A DNA stretch of 64,000 nucleotides from Porticoccus sp038143955 (GCA_038143955.1 JAYQMT010000005.1:620001-684000), one strand, 5' to 3'; counted from the first letter of the stretch, positions 11,684 through 22,282 are shown. Made by a program: numbers and translations. Notes: generated by a model not told the origin, from the letters alone.

Positions 11684-11922
11684 AAACAGATGTCCTAAAA
11701 AAAATAATTTACTTTATTTATAACAGATATTTGGCAGTATTATTGCAAAATAATACCAAAAGAAGTTATATTTTATACATAGCTATTATATATAAAATTT
11801 ATGTGTTTAGTGTACTATGCTTCTCTTTTCATTAGTTGGCTCTTGGACAACAGCTTGATTTTTGTACGCTAAAGGATCGCTGATCGATTTTAAAATAAAA
11901 AAATTTAATTACGGAGAACTTG

Positions 11923-12873
11923 ATGCTGATAGTAAAGCAGCTAACTAGGTCATATGGAGATATTACGGCCGTAAACAATGTTAGTTTTAAGATAAATAAG
12001 GGAGAAATAGTGGGTTTGCTTGGCCATAACGGCGCAGGTAAAACTACTATTATGAAAATGCTCAGCGGCTTTATCGAATCAAATCACGGCAGTATTGAAA
12101 TTAATGGGGTAGACATAAAAGATAATCCAAAAAAAGCTCAAAAAGATATTGGGTATCTATCTGAGAATTTACCTGTTTATCCTGAGATGTTTGTAGCAGA
12201 CTATTTAGATTATGTGTGAAATTAAGGGTATTAAAAAAAATGATAAGGCTGCTGAGATAAGAAGAGTAACTATGGCTACTGATATTGAGTCAAAATTCTC
12301 TCGTCAATATCAACATTATCAAGGGGTTACAAACAACGAGTTGGAATTGCGCAAGCTATATTGGGTAAACCTAAATTACTTATCTTAGATGAACCTACTA
12401 ATGGACTTGATCCAAAACAAACAAGCTTAGTGAGAGAGCTAATCCGTAATCTTTCACAGGATGCAACAGTAATCCTATCCACTCATATTATGCAAGAGGT
12501 CGATGCACTTTGCAGCAGAGCCTTAATTGTTAGAGATGGTCAACTAGTTGTTGATGCTGAGCTTGATGAATTAAAAAAAAGTAATACTTTAATACTCTCT
12601 ACCTCGTTAAATGAAGATTCGCTTTCCTCATCACTCAAACAATTAAATGATATATCGTTAATTGAAAAAATTTCGAGCGGAGAAAATAATACCTCCTACC
12701 ATATAGAACTTAAACATAATGACCGAATTGATAAAAATATTGGGGAAATATCTAGATTAATTATTACTTCGGGTGGCGCTCTTTATTATATATGCAAAAA
12801 AATAATAGATTTAGAAACTCTATTTAGAGAGGCTAGCGAAATTCCACAGAAAACTAATAAGATGGAGGCTTAA
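11923..12873 (+). CDS. ABC-2 type exporter ATPase of a Gld-like system (two apparent frameshifts)
   Basis: This is the nucleotide-binding subunit of an export-type ABC transporter. Walker A is GHNGAGKTT near residue 40, the signature is LSRGYKQR, and Walker B is LLILDEPTNGLDP. The STHIMQEV switch histidine follows. The ATG at 11923 sits seven bases after ACGGAG and is preferred to the TTG one codon earlier. Breaks near 12218 (YLDYV) and near 12312 shift the frame; the joining peptide CEIKGIKKNDKAAEIRR reads in between. The next gene starts two bases after the stop, so the permease is its partner. The substrate is unknown. Confidence 0.85.
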
Positions 12874-12874
12874 A

Positions 12875-15736
12875 ATGCAATGTATATCTAAACATATACA
12901 ATTAATATGGCGTATTGCATCAAAAGAGATTACATTATTTTTTGCCTCACCAACTGCATACCTATTTCTTGCAGTTTTTGGCTCTACCTCACTGTTTATA
13001 TTTTTTTGGGGTGAATCATTTTTTTCAAGAAATATAGCTGATATTAGGCCGCTGTTTGAATGGATGCCAATTTTACTTTTATTTCTCACAAGCACATTGA
13101 CAATGAGGCTTTGGAGTGAAGAGAGAAGAACAGGAACCCTCGAACACATACTAACTCAACCTCTCCCACTGTGGTATTTCATTGTTGGTAAATTTGTTGG
13201 TTGCCTCAGTTTATTAGCGATTGCACTAGTCATCACGCTCCCTCTACCGCTTACAATATCCCAACTAGGTCAATTAGACTGGGGGCCAATAGGTGCAGGT
13301 TATTTGGCTGCCTTTTTCCTTGATGCAGCCTACTTATCAATAGGTCTGTTCGTCTCAGCAAAAAGCGATAATCAAATAGTAAGTCTTATATGCGCTGTAA
13401 CTCTGTCTGGATTATTTTATTTAATAGGAACTCCAACAATTACTGATTTCTTTGGTAATCAAACCGGAGAATGGTTCAGATTGATCGGAACAGGCTCCCG
13501 TTTCGATTCGATTACTCGAGGCGTCATAGATATTAGAGATTTATATTATTACCTGAGTATAATTTTTATTTTCTTATCTCTTAATGTATTTACTTTAGAA
13601 AAAGAACGTTGGTCAAGTAATATTCCGACTCAGCATCATAAAGCATGGCGAAATATAGTTGTATTAGCCTTAGTAAATATTATCGGAGCTAATTTTTGGC
13701 TAAATCAAATATCCTATATGCGGATCGATACAACTGAAGGAAAACAATACTCTATTTCTGTCCCAACAATTAAATATCTAGATCAAATTGAAGAGCCACT
13801 TCTAATCCGCGGTTATTTCAGTGGGAAAACCCATCCTATGCTTTCCCTCTTGTACCTCAAATAAAAGATCTTATCCATGAATACAAAGTAGCCGGTAACG
13901 GTAAAATTCGTATAGAATTCATTGATCCTGTCACTGATATACAAATAGAGGAAGAAGCAAATCAAAAATATGGTGTCAGACCAATCCTCTACAGGTAGCT
14001 GATCGATATCAATCAGCGATTGTCAATTCATATTTCCATATTCTTGTTGGTTATGGAGAGGAATTCGAGGTCCTGAACTTCCAGGATCTAATTGAAACAC
14101 GGGCTCAGGGAGATAAGGATTTTGAGATAGTACTTCGTAATCCTGAATATGATTTAACAAAAAGTATAAAAAAAGTTCTTAATAGTTACCGAAGTGGCGG
14201 AAATATATTTGATTCAATAGAAGGAAAATTAACTTTAAATGCATACATTTCAGATAACTCACTTCTACCAGATGATCTTGTTTCGCACAGAGATAATATT
14301 ATAGAGATATCAAATGAATTAGCCGCTGAATCTAAGGGTATGTTTGATTTTAATATTATAGATCCATATGAAGACAATAGTGCAGGTGCAAAAAACCTAT
14401 CAAAACTTTATGGTCTCCAGCCTCTTTCACTGAATAAGGGATATGCTGGTGACTTCTATTACTTTCATCTCATACTTGAAAAGATGGTATGGCAATTCAG
14501 GTCCCACTAGAAGATAAAACAAAGTTAAGTCTAGAAAGAAATTTTAGAGCTGCAGTAAAGCGATTTGGAAAAGGCTTTATAAAAACAGTTGGAATAATAG
14601 GACCTAAAGATGATCCAAAATTAGCTCAAATTGGCTTAACAGTCCCACAATTCAATCAACTCTCAAGCTTCTTAGGTACAGATTTGAATATTAGAAATGA
14701 AGATATTACAGATGGCTCTGTTTCAGGTGAGATAGATACGCTTTTAATTACAGCTCCAAATGGAATGGGGCCAAAAGAAATTTTTGCGATAGATCAATTT
14801 CTAATGAAAGGCGGTTCTATAATAGCTATGTCCTCTCCATATACAATGACTCTAGGTCAAGGTCTAGGTTTAGCAAAACTTGAAGGCGAATTTAAAGATT
14901 GGCTTAAACATCATGGCCTTACGATGGATGAAAAGCTTGTTCTAGATCAGCAGAATAAAGCATTTCCTTTACCTATCATGAGAAGAGTCGGCGGGAATCA
15001 GGTGCAAGAAGTGCGGATGATTGAATACCCATATTTTGCAGACATTCGTAATGATGGATTCAATCAAAATAATCCAATCACTGCCAATTTAGAGCAAGTT
15101 ACTATGGCATGGAGTTCACCTATTCGTGTAGATGAAACTATTAACGCAAATCGTCAAGTCGTTGAGCTAATGAAAAGCTCGAATAAATCATGGCTTTCCG
15201 AGGATACTGAAATCATGCCTACAATTGATAATGATGGCGTTGCTCCATTTGCAACAACTGGAAATTTTTCCTCTCATCTACTTGGTGTAGCTACAAAAGG
15301 TAAATTTACTTCTTTTTTTACTGGCAAACAGTCACCCATTATTTCTGAGGAGAATGATGAAAAAAGTGTAAATATATCTCGAGATGTAATAGAAATATCA
15401 CCGAATACATCACAAATAATACTCTTTAGTTCCAACGATTTCTTGCGCGATCAAACTCTGACAATCGCAAACTCTGCGATTGGTAGTGAATATAGAGGCA
15501 GTATGGATCTTATAGCTAACACTATTGATTGGGCTCTTGAGGATGGAGGCCTTCTAAGTATCCGGTCTAGAGGAAAATTTAATAGAACATTACCTTCTAT
15601 AGATCATAATACACAATTATTTTGGGAATACTTTAACTATGGACTGATTATAATTGCACTAATTTTCATAGCTATAATAAGAGGCTATCGCAAAAAAATT
15701 AGAAAGATGCGATACGTATCGGAACTAACTCGATAA
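12875..15736 (+). CDS. ABC permease fused to GldG-like periplasmic domain (three apparent frameshifts)
   Basis: The restored product of about 954 residues joins two parts. The N-terminal 240 residues form an ABC-2 permease with about six membrane spans (RIASKEITLFFASPTAYLFLAV is its first). A further span leads to a large extracytoplasmic domain like the auxiliary gliding protein GldG (COG3225), with DTTEGKQYSIS and PFMLSP-type segments. A last membrane span lies near the C terminus (YGLIIIALIFIAII). Breaks near 13843, 13990 and 14482 each shift the frame by one base and the same protein continues. Such permease-GldG fusions occur in many proteobacteria that do not glide. The role is not established. 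Confidence 0.8.
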
Positions 15737-15747
15737 AGGAAAACAAA

Positions 15748-16671
15748 ATGAAACAGCTGAGGTTCTGGCTAATAAGTTTATTTTTCATACAGCTACTCAT
15801 AACAGGTGGTCTGTTTTGGGGAAATTATACTTCAACTTTGAAAAATAAACCTACCCAACTGTTAAATATAAATTGGGCTAATATAGATAAATTTACTGTC
15901 GAGGACACAGTAGGTGGCATAACTATAATCAAATCAGATGATACATGGCTGCTGTCAAACCAGCAGCTGCCTATAAGCGATACTGATATAGATAAATTTT
16001 TATATAATCTAATGACACTCAAAACTGGCTGGCCTATTGCTACACTTCGATCAAGTCATGAGAGGTTTAAGGTATCTGAAAATAAATTTATTAGACGCGT
16101 AGAATTATTTTCTGAAAATAAGTCTTTAGGCAAACTTTTGTTTGGTACTTCTATAGGCCTCAGACAATCAAATGTCCGTGCTGTCAATGACGACAATATA
16201 TACAACGCTAAACTAGATACACTTGATATAAGCGCTAACATAGAGGATTGGTTTGATAAATCTCTAATTTCCGCCAACGACATCAATCAAATAAAAGGTC
16301 GAGATTACAGCTTGAAAAGAATTGGTGCCACCTGGCAACTTGACCAAACTGGGCCCACAATACTTCTGGGAAAGCAAACGCTCGGAAGACTAGACCAAAG
16401 TAAAGTATCAAACCTAGAGTTGGCGCTTGCTAACCTAAAAATTCTTAAGATCACATCATTTAAGCCTAATTTACAAGACAATATATCTGAAAATTTCAAG
16501 CTGTATGTTGTCGATGATATAGGAGAATGGACTTACACTTTTGTTAAGCACGATAGAAAATATTATGTAAATCGTAATGATAGAGAAAGGTATTTTACAC
16601 TAAAAGAAGATGTCTATGAGAGTATAGCAGCGGCATCAACTCAATCTAAATTACTGGTTGAATCTCCCTAG
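15748..16671 (+). CDS. DUF4340 domain protein of the Gld-like exporter operon
   Basis: This intact 307-residue protein has one N-terminal membrane anchor (residues about 6-25) and an otherwise extracytoplasmic body. The body has repeated tryptophan-containing beta segments such as DTWLLSNQQLPIS and ATWQLDQTG, which resemble DUF4340. It starts 11 bases after the permease-GldG gene with AAAGGA just upstream, so it is the last gene of that operon. DUF4340 proteins regularly accompany GldG-like transporters. No enzymatic motif is visible. I infer a structural or substrate-handling role at the outer face of the inner membrane. Confidence 0.75.
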   Translation: MKQLRFWLISLFFIQLLITGGLFWGNYTSTLKNKPTQLLNINWANIDKFTVEDTVGGITIIKSDDTWLLSNQQLPISDTDIDKFLYNLMTLKTGWPIATLRSSHERFKVSENKFIRRVELFSENKSLGKLLFGTSIGLRQSNVRAVNDDNIYNAKLDTLDISANIEDWFDKSLISANDINQIKGRDYSLKRIGATWQLDQTGPTILLGKQTLGRLDQSKVSNLELALANLKILKITSFKPNLQDNISENFKLYVVDDIGEWTYTFVKHDRKYYVNRNDRERYFTLKEDVYESIAAASTQSKLLVESP

Positions 16672-16691
16672 CATACTAAAAGAATAAAAGA

Positions 16692-17460
16692 TTAAAGAAA
16701 TAATTCACTATAATTATGAGCTGTTTTTTCGCAAACTTCCTGCAACGTAACTCCTTTAATTTTTGCCAAAGCCTTTGCTACCTCCAGAACATACTTTGGC
16801 TCATTTTTTGATCCCCTGAAAGGCACTGGAGCTAACCACGGTGAATCCGTTTCTATTAAAATTCGCTCTAAGGGTATCTCTTTGACGGTCTCTCTTAAAG
16901 TACTGGCATTTTTAAAAGTAATAATTCCTGAGAATGATATATAAAAATTTAAATCGATTGCATCAAAAGCCATCTTGGATGATTCCGTGAAACAATGTAA
17001 GACACCGCCACATTCTGTATTAGCATAATTACGTAATATTTTAATAGTTTCAGTTTGAGCTGCTCTAGTGTGAACTATAACTGGTTTTTTTAACCTATCA
17101 CCTGCTTTTAAATGGTTGATAAAGCTATTTTTTTGCCAGTCGTTAGATTTTTGTCCATAATAATTATCTAAACCAGTTTCGCCTATAGCTACAACTCTAG
17201 AATTACTGGCTAAAGACACTAAATCCTCGATACTTGGAACGGCGGGAGTACCGTCTTGAAGTGGATGCAAGCCAACCGATATGTCTACATCATCGTGGTC
17301 AGCTGTAATCTCAAGAATTTTTTTGAGGACTTCATATCAATACCAACACATAAGAAGCGCTTTACCCCAGCCTCCTTGATGATGCAAGCAAATGATCAAG
17401 TGAATTGTTATAGGGACTTAAATCTAAATGATCAAGATGGCAATGAGAGTCTATAAGCAA
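16692..17460 (-). CDS. tatD: TatD-family metal-dependent deoxyribonuclease (two apparent frameshifts)
   Basis: TatD proteins are metal-dependent hydrolases with 3'-5' exonuclease activity. The metal motif DSHCHLDHLDL is at the very N terminus. GETGLDNYY, VIVHTR and ETDSPWLAP follow in family order. The start is the TTG at 17460, chosen because AAGGA lies eight bases upstream and the family begins directly at the DSHCHLD motif. Breaks near 17377 and near 17320 (seven As where eight fit) shift the frame around VKRFLCVGIDMKSS. It ends the tmk-holB-tatD group. The pilZ gene often found between holB and tatD in Pseudomonas relatives is absent. Confidence 0.88.
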
Positions 17461-17468
17461 AATATTAA

Positions 17469-17473
17469 TCCTT
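17469..17473 (-). promoter_or_regulatory. Ribosome binding site fixing the TTG start of tatD
   Basis: AAGGA on the minus strand, eight bases before TTG 17460. No ATG or GTG lies near the conserved DSHCHLD motif in this frame, so this site decides the start. Confidence 0.6.
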
Positions 17474-17521
17474 ATTTTAAATCTGACGACATTGAATGTC
17501 GCCAATGAATTTCAAGTTTGG

Positions 17522-18477
17522 TTAGCGAGTGACGAACAAGTGTTTCCAGTTTATGAAAAGCTCCTCCCAAATTAATTGAAGATTTGGGTTAGCTGAACTC
17601 TGTATTAATCTTTTAGATTGAAAGAGCTTATCCATATAACGAAAAGATAAGCTTAATGAGGTAATTTTTTCTTTGGATTTGATTTCAAAAACTAGCTTAT
17701 AGTAGAAGCCAATCGATCATTAGCTCGGGGTCATTTTTTTTATATAGCTCGGCTAAATCGACTGGCGAAGTTTTATTTAATGCTAAGCTGTCTAATAAAT
17801 CATTAAATTCATTCCTAGCCTCTATGAAGTCTGTTTCTGTTAAATTCATAGCTAAAATGGGACGCCCATTAGCGTGCTCTATCAGTTCGTTAATGTCTTG
17901 TATATCTGGTAGCTTTTTTTTCAACCAAAATTTTACCTTAGCCCTGTTAGGTACAGGAAAAATTAAATTCTGGCAGCGGCTTTTTATTGTAGTAAGTAAT
18001 CTGCTTGAGTCATGACAAACTAACATAATCAAGGTTTTTTCTTTTGGCTCTTCAAGAGTCTTAAGTAAAGCATTGGCAGCATTTATATTCATAGACTCAG
18101 CTGGGCAAATTATCACAACCTTCCAGCCACCCTGTTGTGAAGTTTGAGAGGAGAATGTATCAAGGTCACGGATACTTTCAACATTAATATTTTTTCCTTT
18201 AGAGTCTGGCTTTAGGATAATACAATCTGGATGATTACCAGACCTGCTTAAGCAACATGACTTACATTTTCCACACGGAGTTTTTTTTTAATGGTGATGC
18301 ACACAAGATAAAATTTGCAAAGGATATAGCAAAATTTTGTTTACCTATAAAGCTAGGACCAATCAAACTTAAAGCATGAGGCAACTTTTTAGAATTCATT
18401 TGAGAAATTAGTCGCCCCCATTGAACATCCTGCCAAGGAAAATAAACCTCTTGCTCACTTTTAATGTTCGATTGCAT
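17522..18477 (-). CDS. holB: DNA polymerase III delta' subunit (two apparent frameshifts)
   Basis: HolB is a clamp-loader subunit. The N-terminal part (WGRLISQMNSKKLPHALSLIGPSFIGKQNFA) has a degenerate P-loop, normal for delta'. The frame breaks near 18287 in a run of nine As. The next frame continues with the zinc-binding cysteines (CGKCKSCC), then IILKPDSKGKNI and the sensor segment NALLKTLEEP. A second break near 17708 leads to the C-terminal helical part ending at 17522. The start lies three bases after the tmk stop, giving the usual tmk-holB pair. Confidence 0.88.
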
Positions 18478-18479
18478 TT

Positions 18480-19119
18480 TTATAGCTTCCTTTTCAAGAA
18501 TTCCTCAAGAATCACTTCAATTTTCAGCTCAACTTGATCTAAGCTTTTAGAGGCATCAACCACTTTATATTGTTTTGGAAATTTTTTAGATCTATCAATA
18601 TAGGTCTTCCTCACCCTATCAAAAAACTCTATTTGTTCTTGTTCAAAACGATCTGGTTTACTTCTGCTTAAGGCTCTTTTCAGACCGTCTTTTACTGGTA
18701 TATCTAAGAGTATTGTCAAGTCTGGTCTTAGGGTGCCCTGAACAAAATTTTCTAAAAGAGAAATTTTTTTATCAGACATACCTCGACCACCGCCCTGATA
18801 AGCAAAAGATGCGTCAGTGAACCGGTCACATAAAACCCATTTACCTTCTTTTAAACTTGGTAATATAACTTGAGATAAATGTTGTGCCCTTGCTGCAAAC
18901 ATCAAGAGAAGCTCTGTGTTCTCATTTATTAACTCATCGCTTGGTGTTAGTAGGAGCTCACGTATATTTTCAGCTAGTGGCGTCCTCCGGGTTCACGCGT
19001 TGAAGTATATTTAATATTTTTTTTTTATTTAACCAGTTTTCTATGAGCAGCATATTAGTGGTTTTACCAACCCCTTCTCCTCCTTCAATAGTTATAAACA
19101 TACCCAATTTGTTATTCAT
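18480..19119 (-). CDS. tmk: Thymidylate kinase (two apparent frameshifts)
   Basis: Tmk phosphorylates dTMP to dTDP. MFITIEGGEGVGKTTN holds the P-loop, and the DR motif is in VLCDRFTDASFAYQGGGRG. Two one-base breaks near 19005 and 18985 disturb the TREPGG and PLAENIRELLL segment, which can be read across the three frames. The ATG at 19119 gives a few extra residues before the P-loop strand; an internal ATG six codons later is possible. The gene between pabC and holB is as expected, except that mltG, normally just upstream, is missing. Confidence 0.9.
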
Positions 19120-19170
19120 AAATACTAGCCTTACTAAAAAAAGCGATACAGCAAAATAAATATTTAATTT

Positions 19171-20016
19171 TTATCGATAACATGAAAATTTTTCACATAA
19201 TTTTGAATTAATTCTTTTAGTTTCTCTTCCCAACGGGAATTTACAGAGTTTTTCGACTGAGACCACAGGAATAATTCCATTAATAGAGTTACAAATAAAA
19301 ACCTCATCTGCTAATAAAAAAGCGTCAATACTCAAGTTAACTTCTTTAATCTTAAGACCAGCAGATGGTAATAATATATTTATCAAATATTCACGCATGA
19401 CCCCTGATACTCCGCATTTATCAGTTTTTGGAGTTATCCAGCTTTCATTTTTAAAAATAAAGATATTATTACTCGTACACTCAATTATATTATCATCTTG
19501 ATCTAACATTAACCCATCATAAAAGTCTTCAGACCACTCTGCCCTTGCGATTATTTGATCAAGTCGATTTAAATGCTTCAAGCCACCTAGTATAGGTGAA
19601 TAGGGCAACCGATACTTGCACTTATGCAGTGCAACACCGTCCCTTCTATCACATAACGGAATAGGTTTAATGGGGAACCACTGCATTATGTAACGAGTAT
19701 CAACTAGTTTATTATAAGCATACCCTCTCTGGCCACTGCCAGCTGTAATAATGATTTTTATAATGCCCTCAGAAGGACTTAATTCAATGAGATTATAAAA
19801 ATATGTCTCTATAGAGGTTTTATCGATAGATATACCTAAAATTTTAGAACCATTTATTAGTCGATTAATATGAAGGTCAAATAGTGAAGGGAGACCCGCT
19901 GAGACTCTTATTGTTTCGAATACTCCGTGGCCGTAAGCAAGACCTCGGTCCATCATTGGAACCTTAGTCTCAATTTCACCATTTATTGTACATAAGGAGC
20001 TATAATCAACTGTCAT
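19171..20016 (-). CDS. pabC: Aminodeoxychorismate lyase
   Basis: PabC releases pyruvate from 4-amino-4-deoxychorismate to give p-aminobenzoate for folate. It is a fold-type IV PLP enzyme. The lysine is Lys147 in LGGLKHLNRLDQ, and DRGLAYGHGVFETIRV and CTSNNIFIF are family motifs. The frame of 281 residues is intact. It lies downstream of acpP behind a strong terminator, so it may need its own promoter. In most relatives fabF lies between acpP and pabC; it is absent here. Confidence 0.92.
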   Translation of the reverse strand: MTVDYSSLCTINGEIETKVPMMDRGLAYGHGVFETIRVSAGLPSLFDLHINRLINGSKILGISIDKTSIETYFYNLIELSPSEGIIKIIITAGSGQRGYAYNKLVDTRYIMQWFPIKPIPLCDRRDGVALHKCKYRLPYSPILGGLKHLNRLDQIIARAEWSEDFYDGLMLDQDDNIIECTSNNIFIFKNESWITPKTDKCGVSGVMREYLINILLPSAGLKIKEVNLSIDAFLLADEVFICNSINGIIPVVSVEKLCKFPLGRETKRINSKLCEKFSCYR

Positions 20017-20054
20017 ACCTAATTAAAACAAAAATAAAAATAAATTGCAGGCAT

Positions 20055-20082
20055 AAAAAAACCGCCTTTAAGCGGTTTTTTT
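20055..20082 (-). terminator. Intrinsic terminator after acpP
   Basis: An 11-bp stem made of a 4-bp GC core (CCGC/GCGG) extended by seven A-T pairs, with the 6-base loop CTTTAA. On the minus strand it ends in seven Ts. It sits 17 bases after the acpP stop and before pabC. The A/T extension makes it nearly symmetric, though no gene ends on the plus strand here. Confidence 0.85.
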
Positions 20083-20099
20083 ATTAAAGCTTTCTTAGA

Positions 20100-20336
20100 C
20101 TAGGTAAGATTAGAATTAATATAATCAATAGCGTTTTGAACAGTCGCTATTTTTTCAGCATCTTCATCAGGAATTTCTGTATCGAACTCTTCCTCTAAAG
20201 CCATTATTAACTCAACAGTATCTAAAGAGTCAGCCCCAAGATCCTCAACAAAAGAAGATGATGATTTAACATCTGCTTCTTTGACACCTAGTTGCTCTGC
20301 AACCATTTTTGCTACGCGTTCTTCGATGCTACTCAT
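20100..20336 (-). CDS. acpP: Acyl carrier protein
   Basis: ACP carries growing acyl chains on a phosphopantetheine arm. The 78-residue acidic protein has the attachment site Ser37 in GADSLDTVEL. A clear AGGAG precedes the ATG. It has its own likely promoter (about 20433-20438) downstream of fabG and a strong terminator after it, so it can be made as a short monocistronic message, fitting the high need for ACP. Confidence 0.97.
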   Translation of the reverse strand: MSSIEERVAKMVAEQLGVKEADVKSSSSFVEDLGADSLDTVELIMALEEEFDTEIPDEDAEKIATVQNAIDYINSNLT

Positions 20337-20432
20337 GATATATGTAATCTCCTATGTCTTAAAAATAACTGACTTTATATTTCAATTTAAGTTAGATACT
20401 TTTAATTGCAAAAGTTCCAAAAAAATTTACCC

Positions 20433-20490
20433 ATTATAGGATGTAAATGAAATAACGAAAATACCATCCTACTATGCTGTATTTTACATC
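20433..20490 (-). promoter_or_regulatory. Putative acpP promoter with competing inverted repeats
   Basis: On the minus strand a TATAAT box lies at 20433-20438, with a weak TTTTCG 17 bases upstream. Around it are two perfect inverted repeats that share one arm. TAGGATG/CATCCTA (20437-20443 with 20465-20471) and GATGTAAA/TTTACATC (20440-20447 with 20483-20490) cannot form together. The space between fabG and acpP is 216 bases and holds no gene. Confidence 0.4.
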
Positions 20491-20552
20491 GAAATAACCC
20501 ACCTTGTAAGCATTTCAGTAAAATACATTATTTCCTGTTATATTACATATGT

Positions 20553-21296
20553 TTATGGCATATACATACCACCATTAACGTGTATATTTTCGCCAGTAAT
20601 ATATGCACCTGTGTCTCCAACAAGAAAATTTACTACCTCTGCTACCTCTTCAGGGCTTCCAAATCTACCTAATGGCACAGCGGTCAAAAGTGCTTCGCGA
20701 CTTGCATCTGGCAGTTTTTTGGTCATATCTGTATCTATAAAACCTGGAGATATACAATTGACAGTAATATTTCTTGGGCCTAGCTCTCTAGCTAGAGATT
20801 TAGTAAAACCTAGAACTCCTGCTTTTGTAGCCGAATAATTAGTCTGCCCTGGATTACCAGTTGAGCCAACAACAGAACCAATTGTAATAATTCTTCCCCA
20901 ACGAGCTTTAGTCATACCTCTAAGACAAGCTTTTGAGAGACGATAAATAGCATTTAGATTGGTATCCATAACGTCTAACCACTCTTCATCTTTCATACGT
21001 AATAAAATATTATCCTTGGTAATTCCAGCATTATTAATCAAAATCAAAGGCGCTTCATATTTAGTTTTAATTGACTTCATAATATTATTAATAGAATCAT
21101 TATCACTAACATTTAGTATATGCCCTTCTCCTTTAATATTTAGGCTTTCAAAACGATCTGATATTTTCTTTGCACCATCACTTGTAGTAGCTGTAGCAAC
21201 AACCGTTGCCCCTGCCGATCCTAAATTATCTGCAATTGCAGCACCTATACCTCTGCTTGCTCCAGTTACTAGTATAACTTTATCTTCAAAATTCAT
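20553..21296 (-). CDS. fabG: 3-oxoacyl-[ACP] reductase
   Basis: FabG reduces beta-ketoacyl-ACP with NADPH in fatty acid elongation. The 247-residue protein has TGASRGIG for cofactor binding, NNAG at residues 88-91, and the catalytic Ser141, Tyr154 and Lys158. The C terminus GAYITGENIHVNGGMYMP is canonical. The frame is intact. It follows fabD by 35 bases. Confidence 0.96.
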   Translation of the reverse strand: MNFEDKVILVTGASRGIGAAIADNLGSAGATVVATATTSDGAKKISDRFESLNIKGEGHILNVSDNDSINNIMKSIKTKYEAPLILINNAGITKDNILLRMKDEEWLDVMDTNLNAIYRLSKACLRGMTKARWGRIITIGSVVGSTGNPGQTNYSATKAGVLGFTKSLARELGPRNITVNCISPGFIDTDMTKKLPDASREALLTAVPLGRFGSPEEVAEVVNFLVGDTGAYITGENIHVNGGMYMP

Positions 21297-21331
21297 ATTA
21301 ATATCCTTTTAATAAACTAATACTTTGTTAA

Positions 21332-22282
21332 CTAAAGACTTGACAAAGTCTGACGCAATGAAGATGTATCTTCGGTAGCGTAAGCTTTTATAGAGCTATT
21401 AATTCTCTTACATAATCCACTTAAAACTTTTCCAGTACCACATTCGACGATATTAGTAACCCCTTGATTTGTCATGGTTTCGATGCAATCTACCCATAAT
21501 ACGGGCTTAAAAATTTGCTCTATTATAAGCTCTTTAATAGATTCTGGTTCTAATTGAATCGTAGCATTGACATTATGAACTACAGGAATCGTAGGTGCAG
21601 AAAATTTTACTATTTCTATATCTGTGGATAATTTTTCTGCGGCTGGCTTCATTAAATTAGTGTGAAAAGGTGCGCTTACTGGTATTGGTAGTATTCTTTT
21701 AGCGCCTGCATTTTTGCAACTGATCATAGCTCTATCAACAGCCTCTGTATTACCAGCTATAACTACCTGACTAGGTGAATTAAAATTAACAGCGCTAACC
21801 TCTTGGCCTTTGCAGCTTTCAAGACAAATAGCCTTGATAATCTCGTCATCTAAGCCAATAATCGCTGCCATGGCGCCAGACCCTAAGGGAACTGCATCTT
21901 GCATATAAGCCCCCCTTTTCCTTACTAAACGAACAGCAGCATCAAAACTTACAACGCCTGAACAAACAAGGGCGGACCATTCACCCAAGCTGTGACCGGC
22001 CATATATGAAGGAGAGGGACCACCTGATTTACACCATAATCGCCATATAGCAATGCTAGCTGTTAGCAAAAGCGGTTGTGTACGCTCGGTTAACATAATA
22101 TCTTCTTTAGTTCCGTTCTGTGATAAATCCCATAGATCATATGAGAGGGAATCGGAGGCCTCACTGAAAGTCTCTATTATCACTGGATGGCTTTTTGCCA
22201 AATCAGATAACATTCCTATTTTTTGTGAACCCTGACCAGGAAAAATTAAACCTAGACTTGGACATAACGTATCTTTCTTCAT
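21332..22282 (-). CDS. fabD: Malonyl-CoA:ACP transacylase
   Basis: FabD moves malonyl groups from CoA to ACP. The FPGQGSQ motif is at residues 14-20 and the nucleophile is Ser98 in GHSLGE. The conserved histidine is in PVSAPFHTNLM. The intact 316-residue protein has normal length. It lies directly after plsX; fabH, placed between them in enterobacteria, is absent as it is in Pseudomonas. Confidence 0.95.
   Translation of the reverse strand: MKKDTLCPSLGLIFPGQGSQKIGMLSDLAKSHPVIIETFSEASDSLSYDLWDLSQNGTKEDIMLTERTQPLLLTASIAIWRLWCKSGGPSPSYMAGHSLGEWSALVCSGVVSFDAAVRLVRKRGAYMQDAVPLGSGAMAAIIGLDDEIIKAICLESCKGQEVSAVNFNSPSQVVIAGNTEAVDRAMISCKNAGAKRILPIPVSAPFHTNLMKPAAEKLSTDIEIVKFSAPTIPVVHNVNATIQLEPESIKELIIEQIFKPVLWVDCIETMTNQGVTNIVECGTGKVLSGLCKRINSSIKAYATEDTSSLRQTLSSL

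Noticed and set aside
11684..11922. Operators in the gap between the acyl-CoA dehydrogenase and the exporter operon
   Set aside because: I could not find a symmetric site or a convincing promoter pair by eye in these 239 bases.
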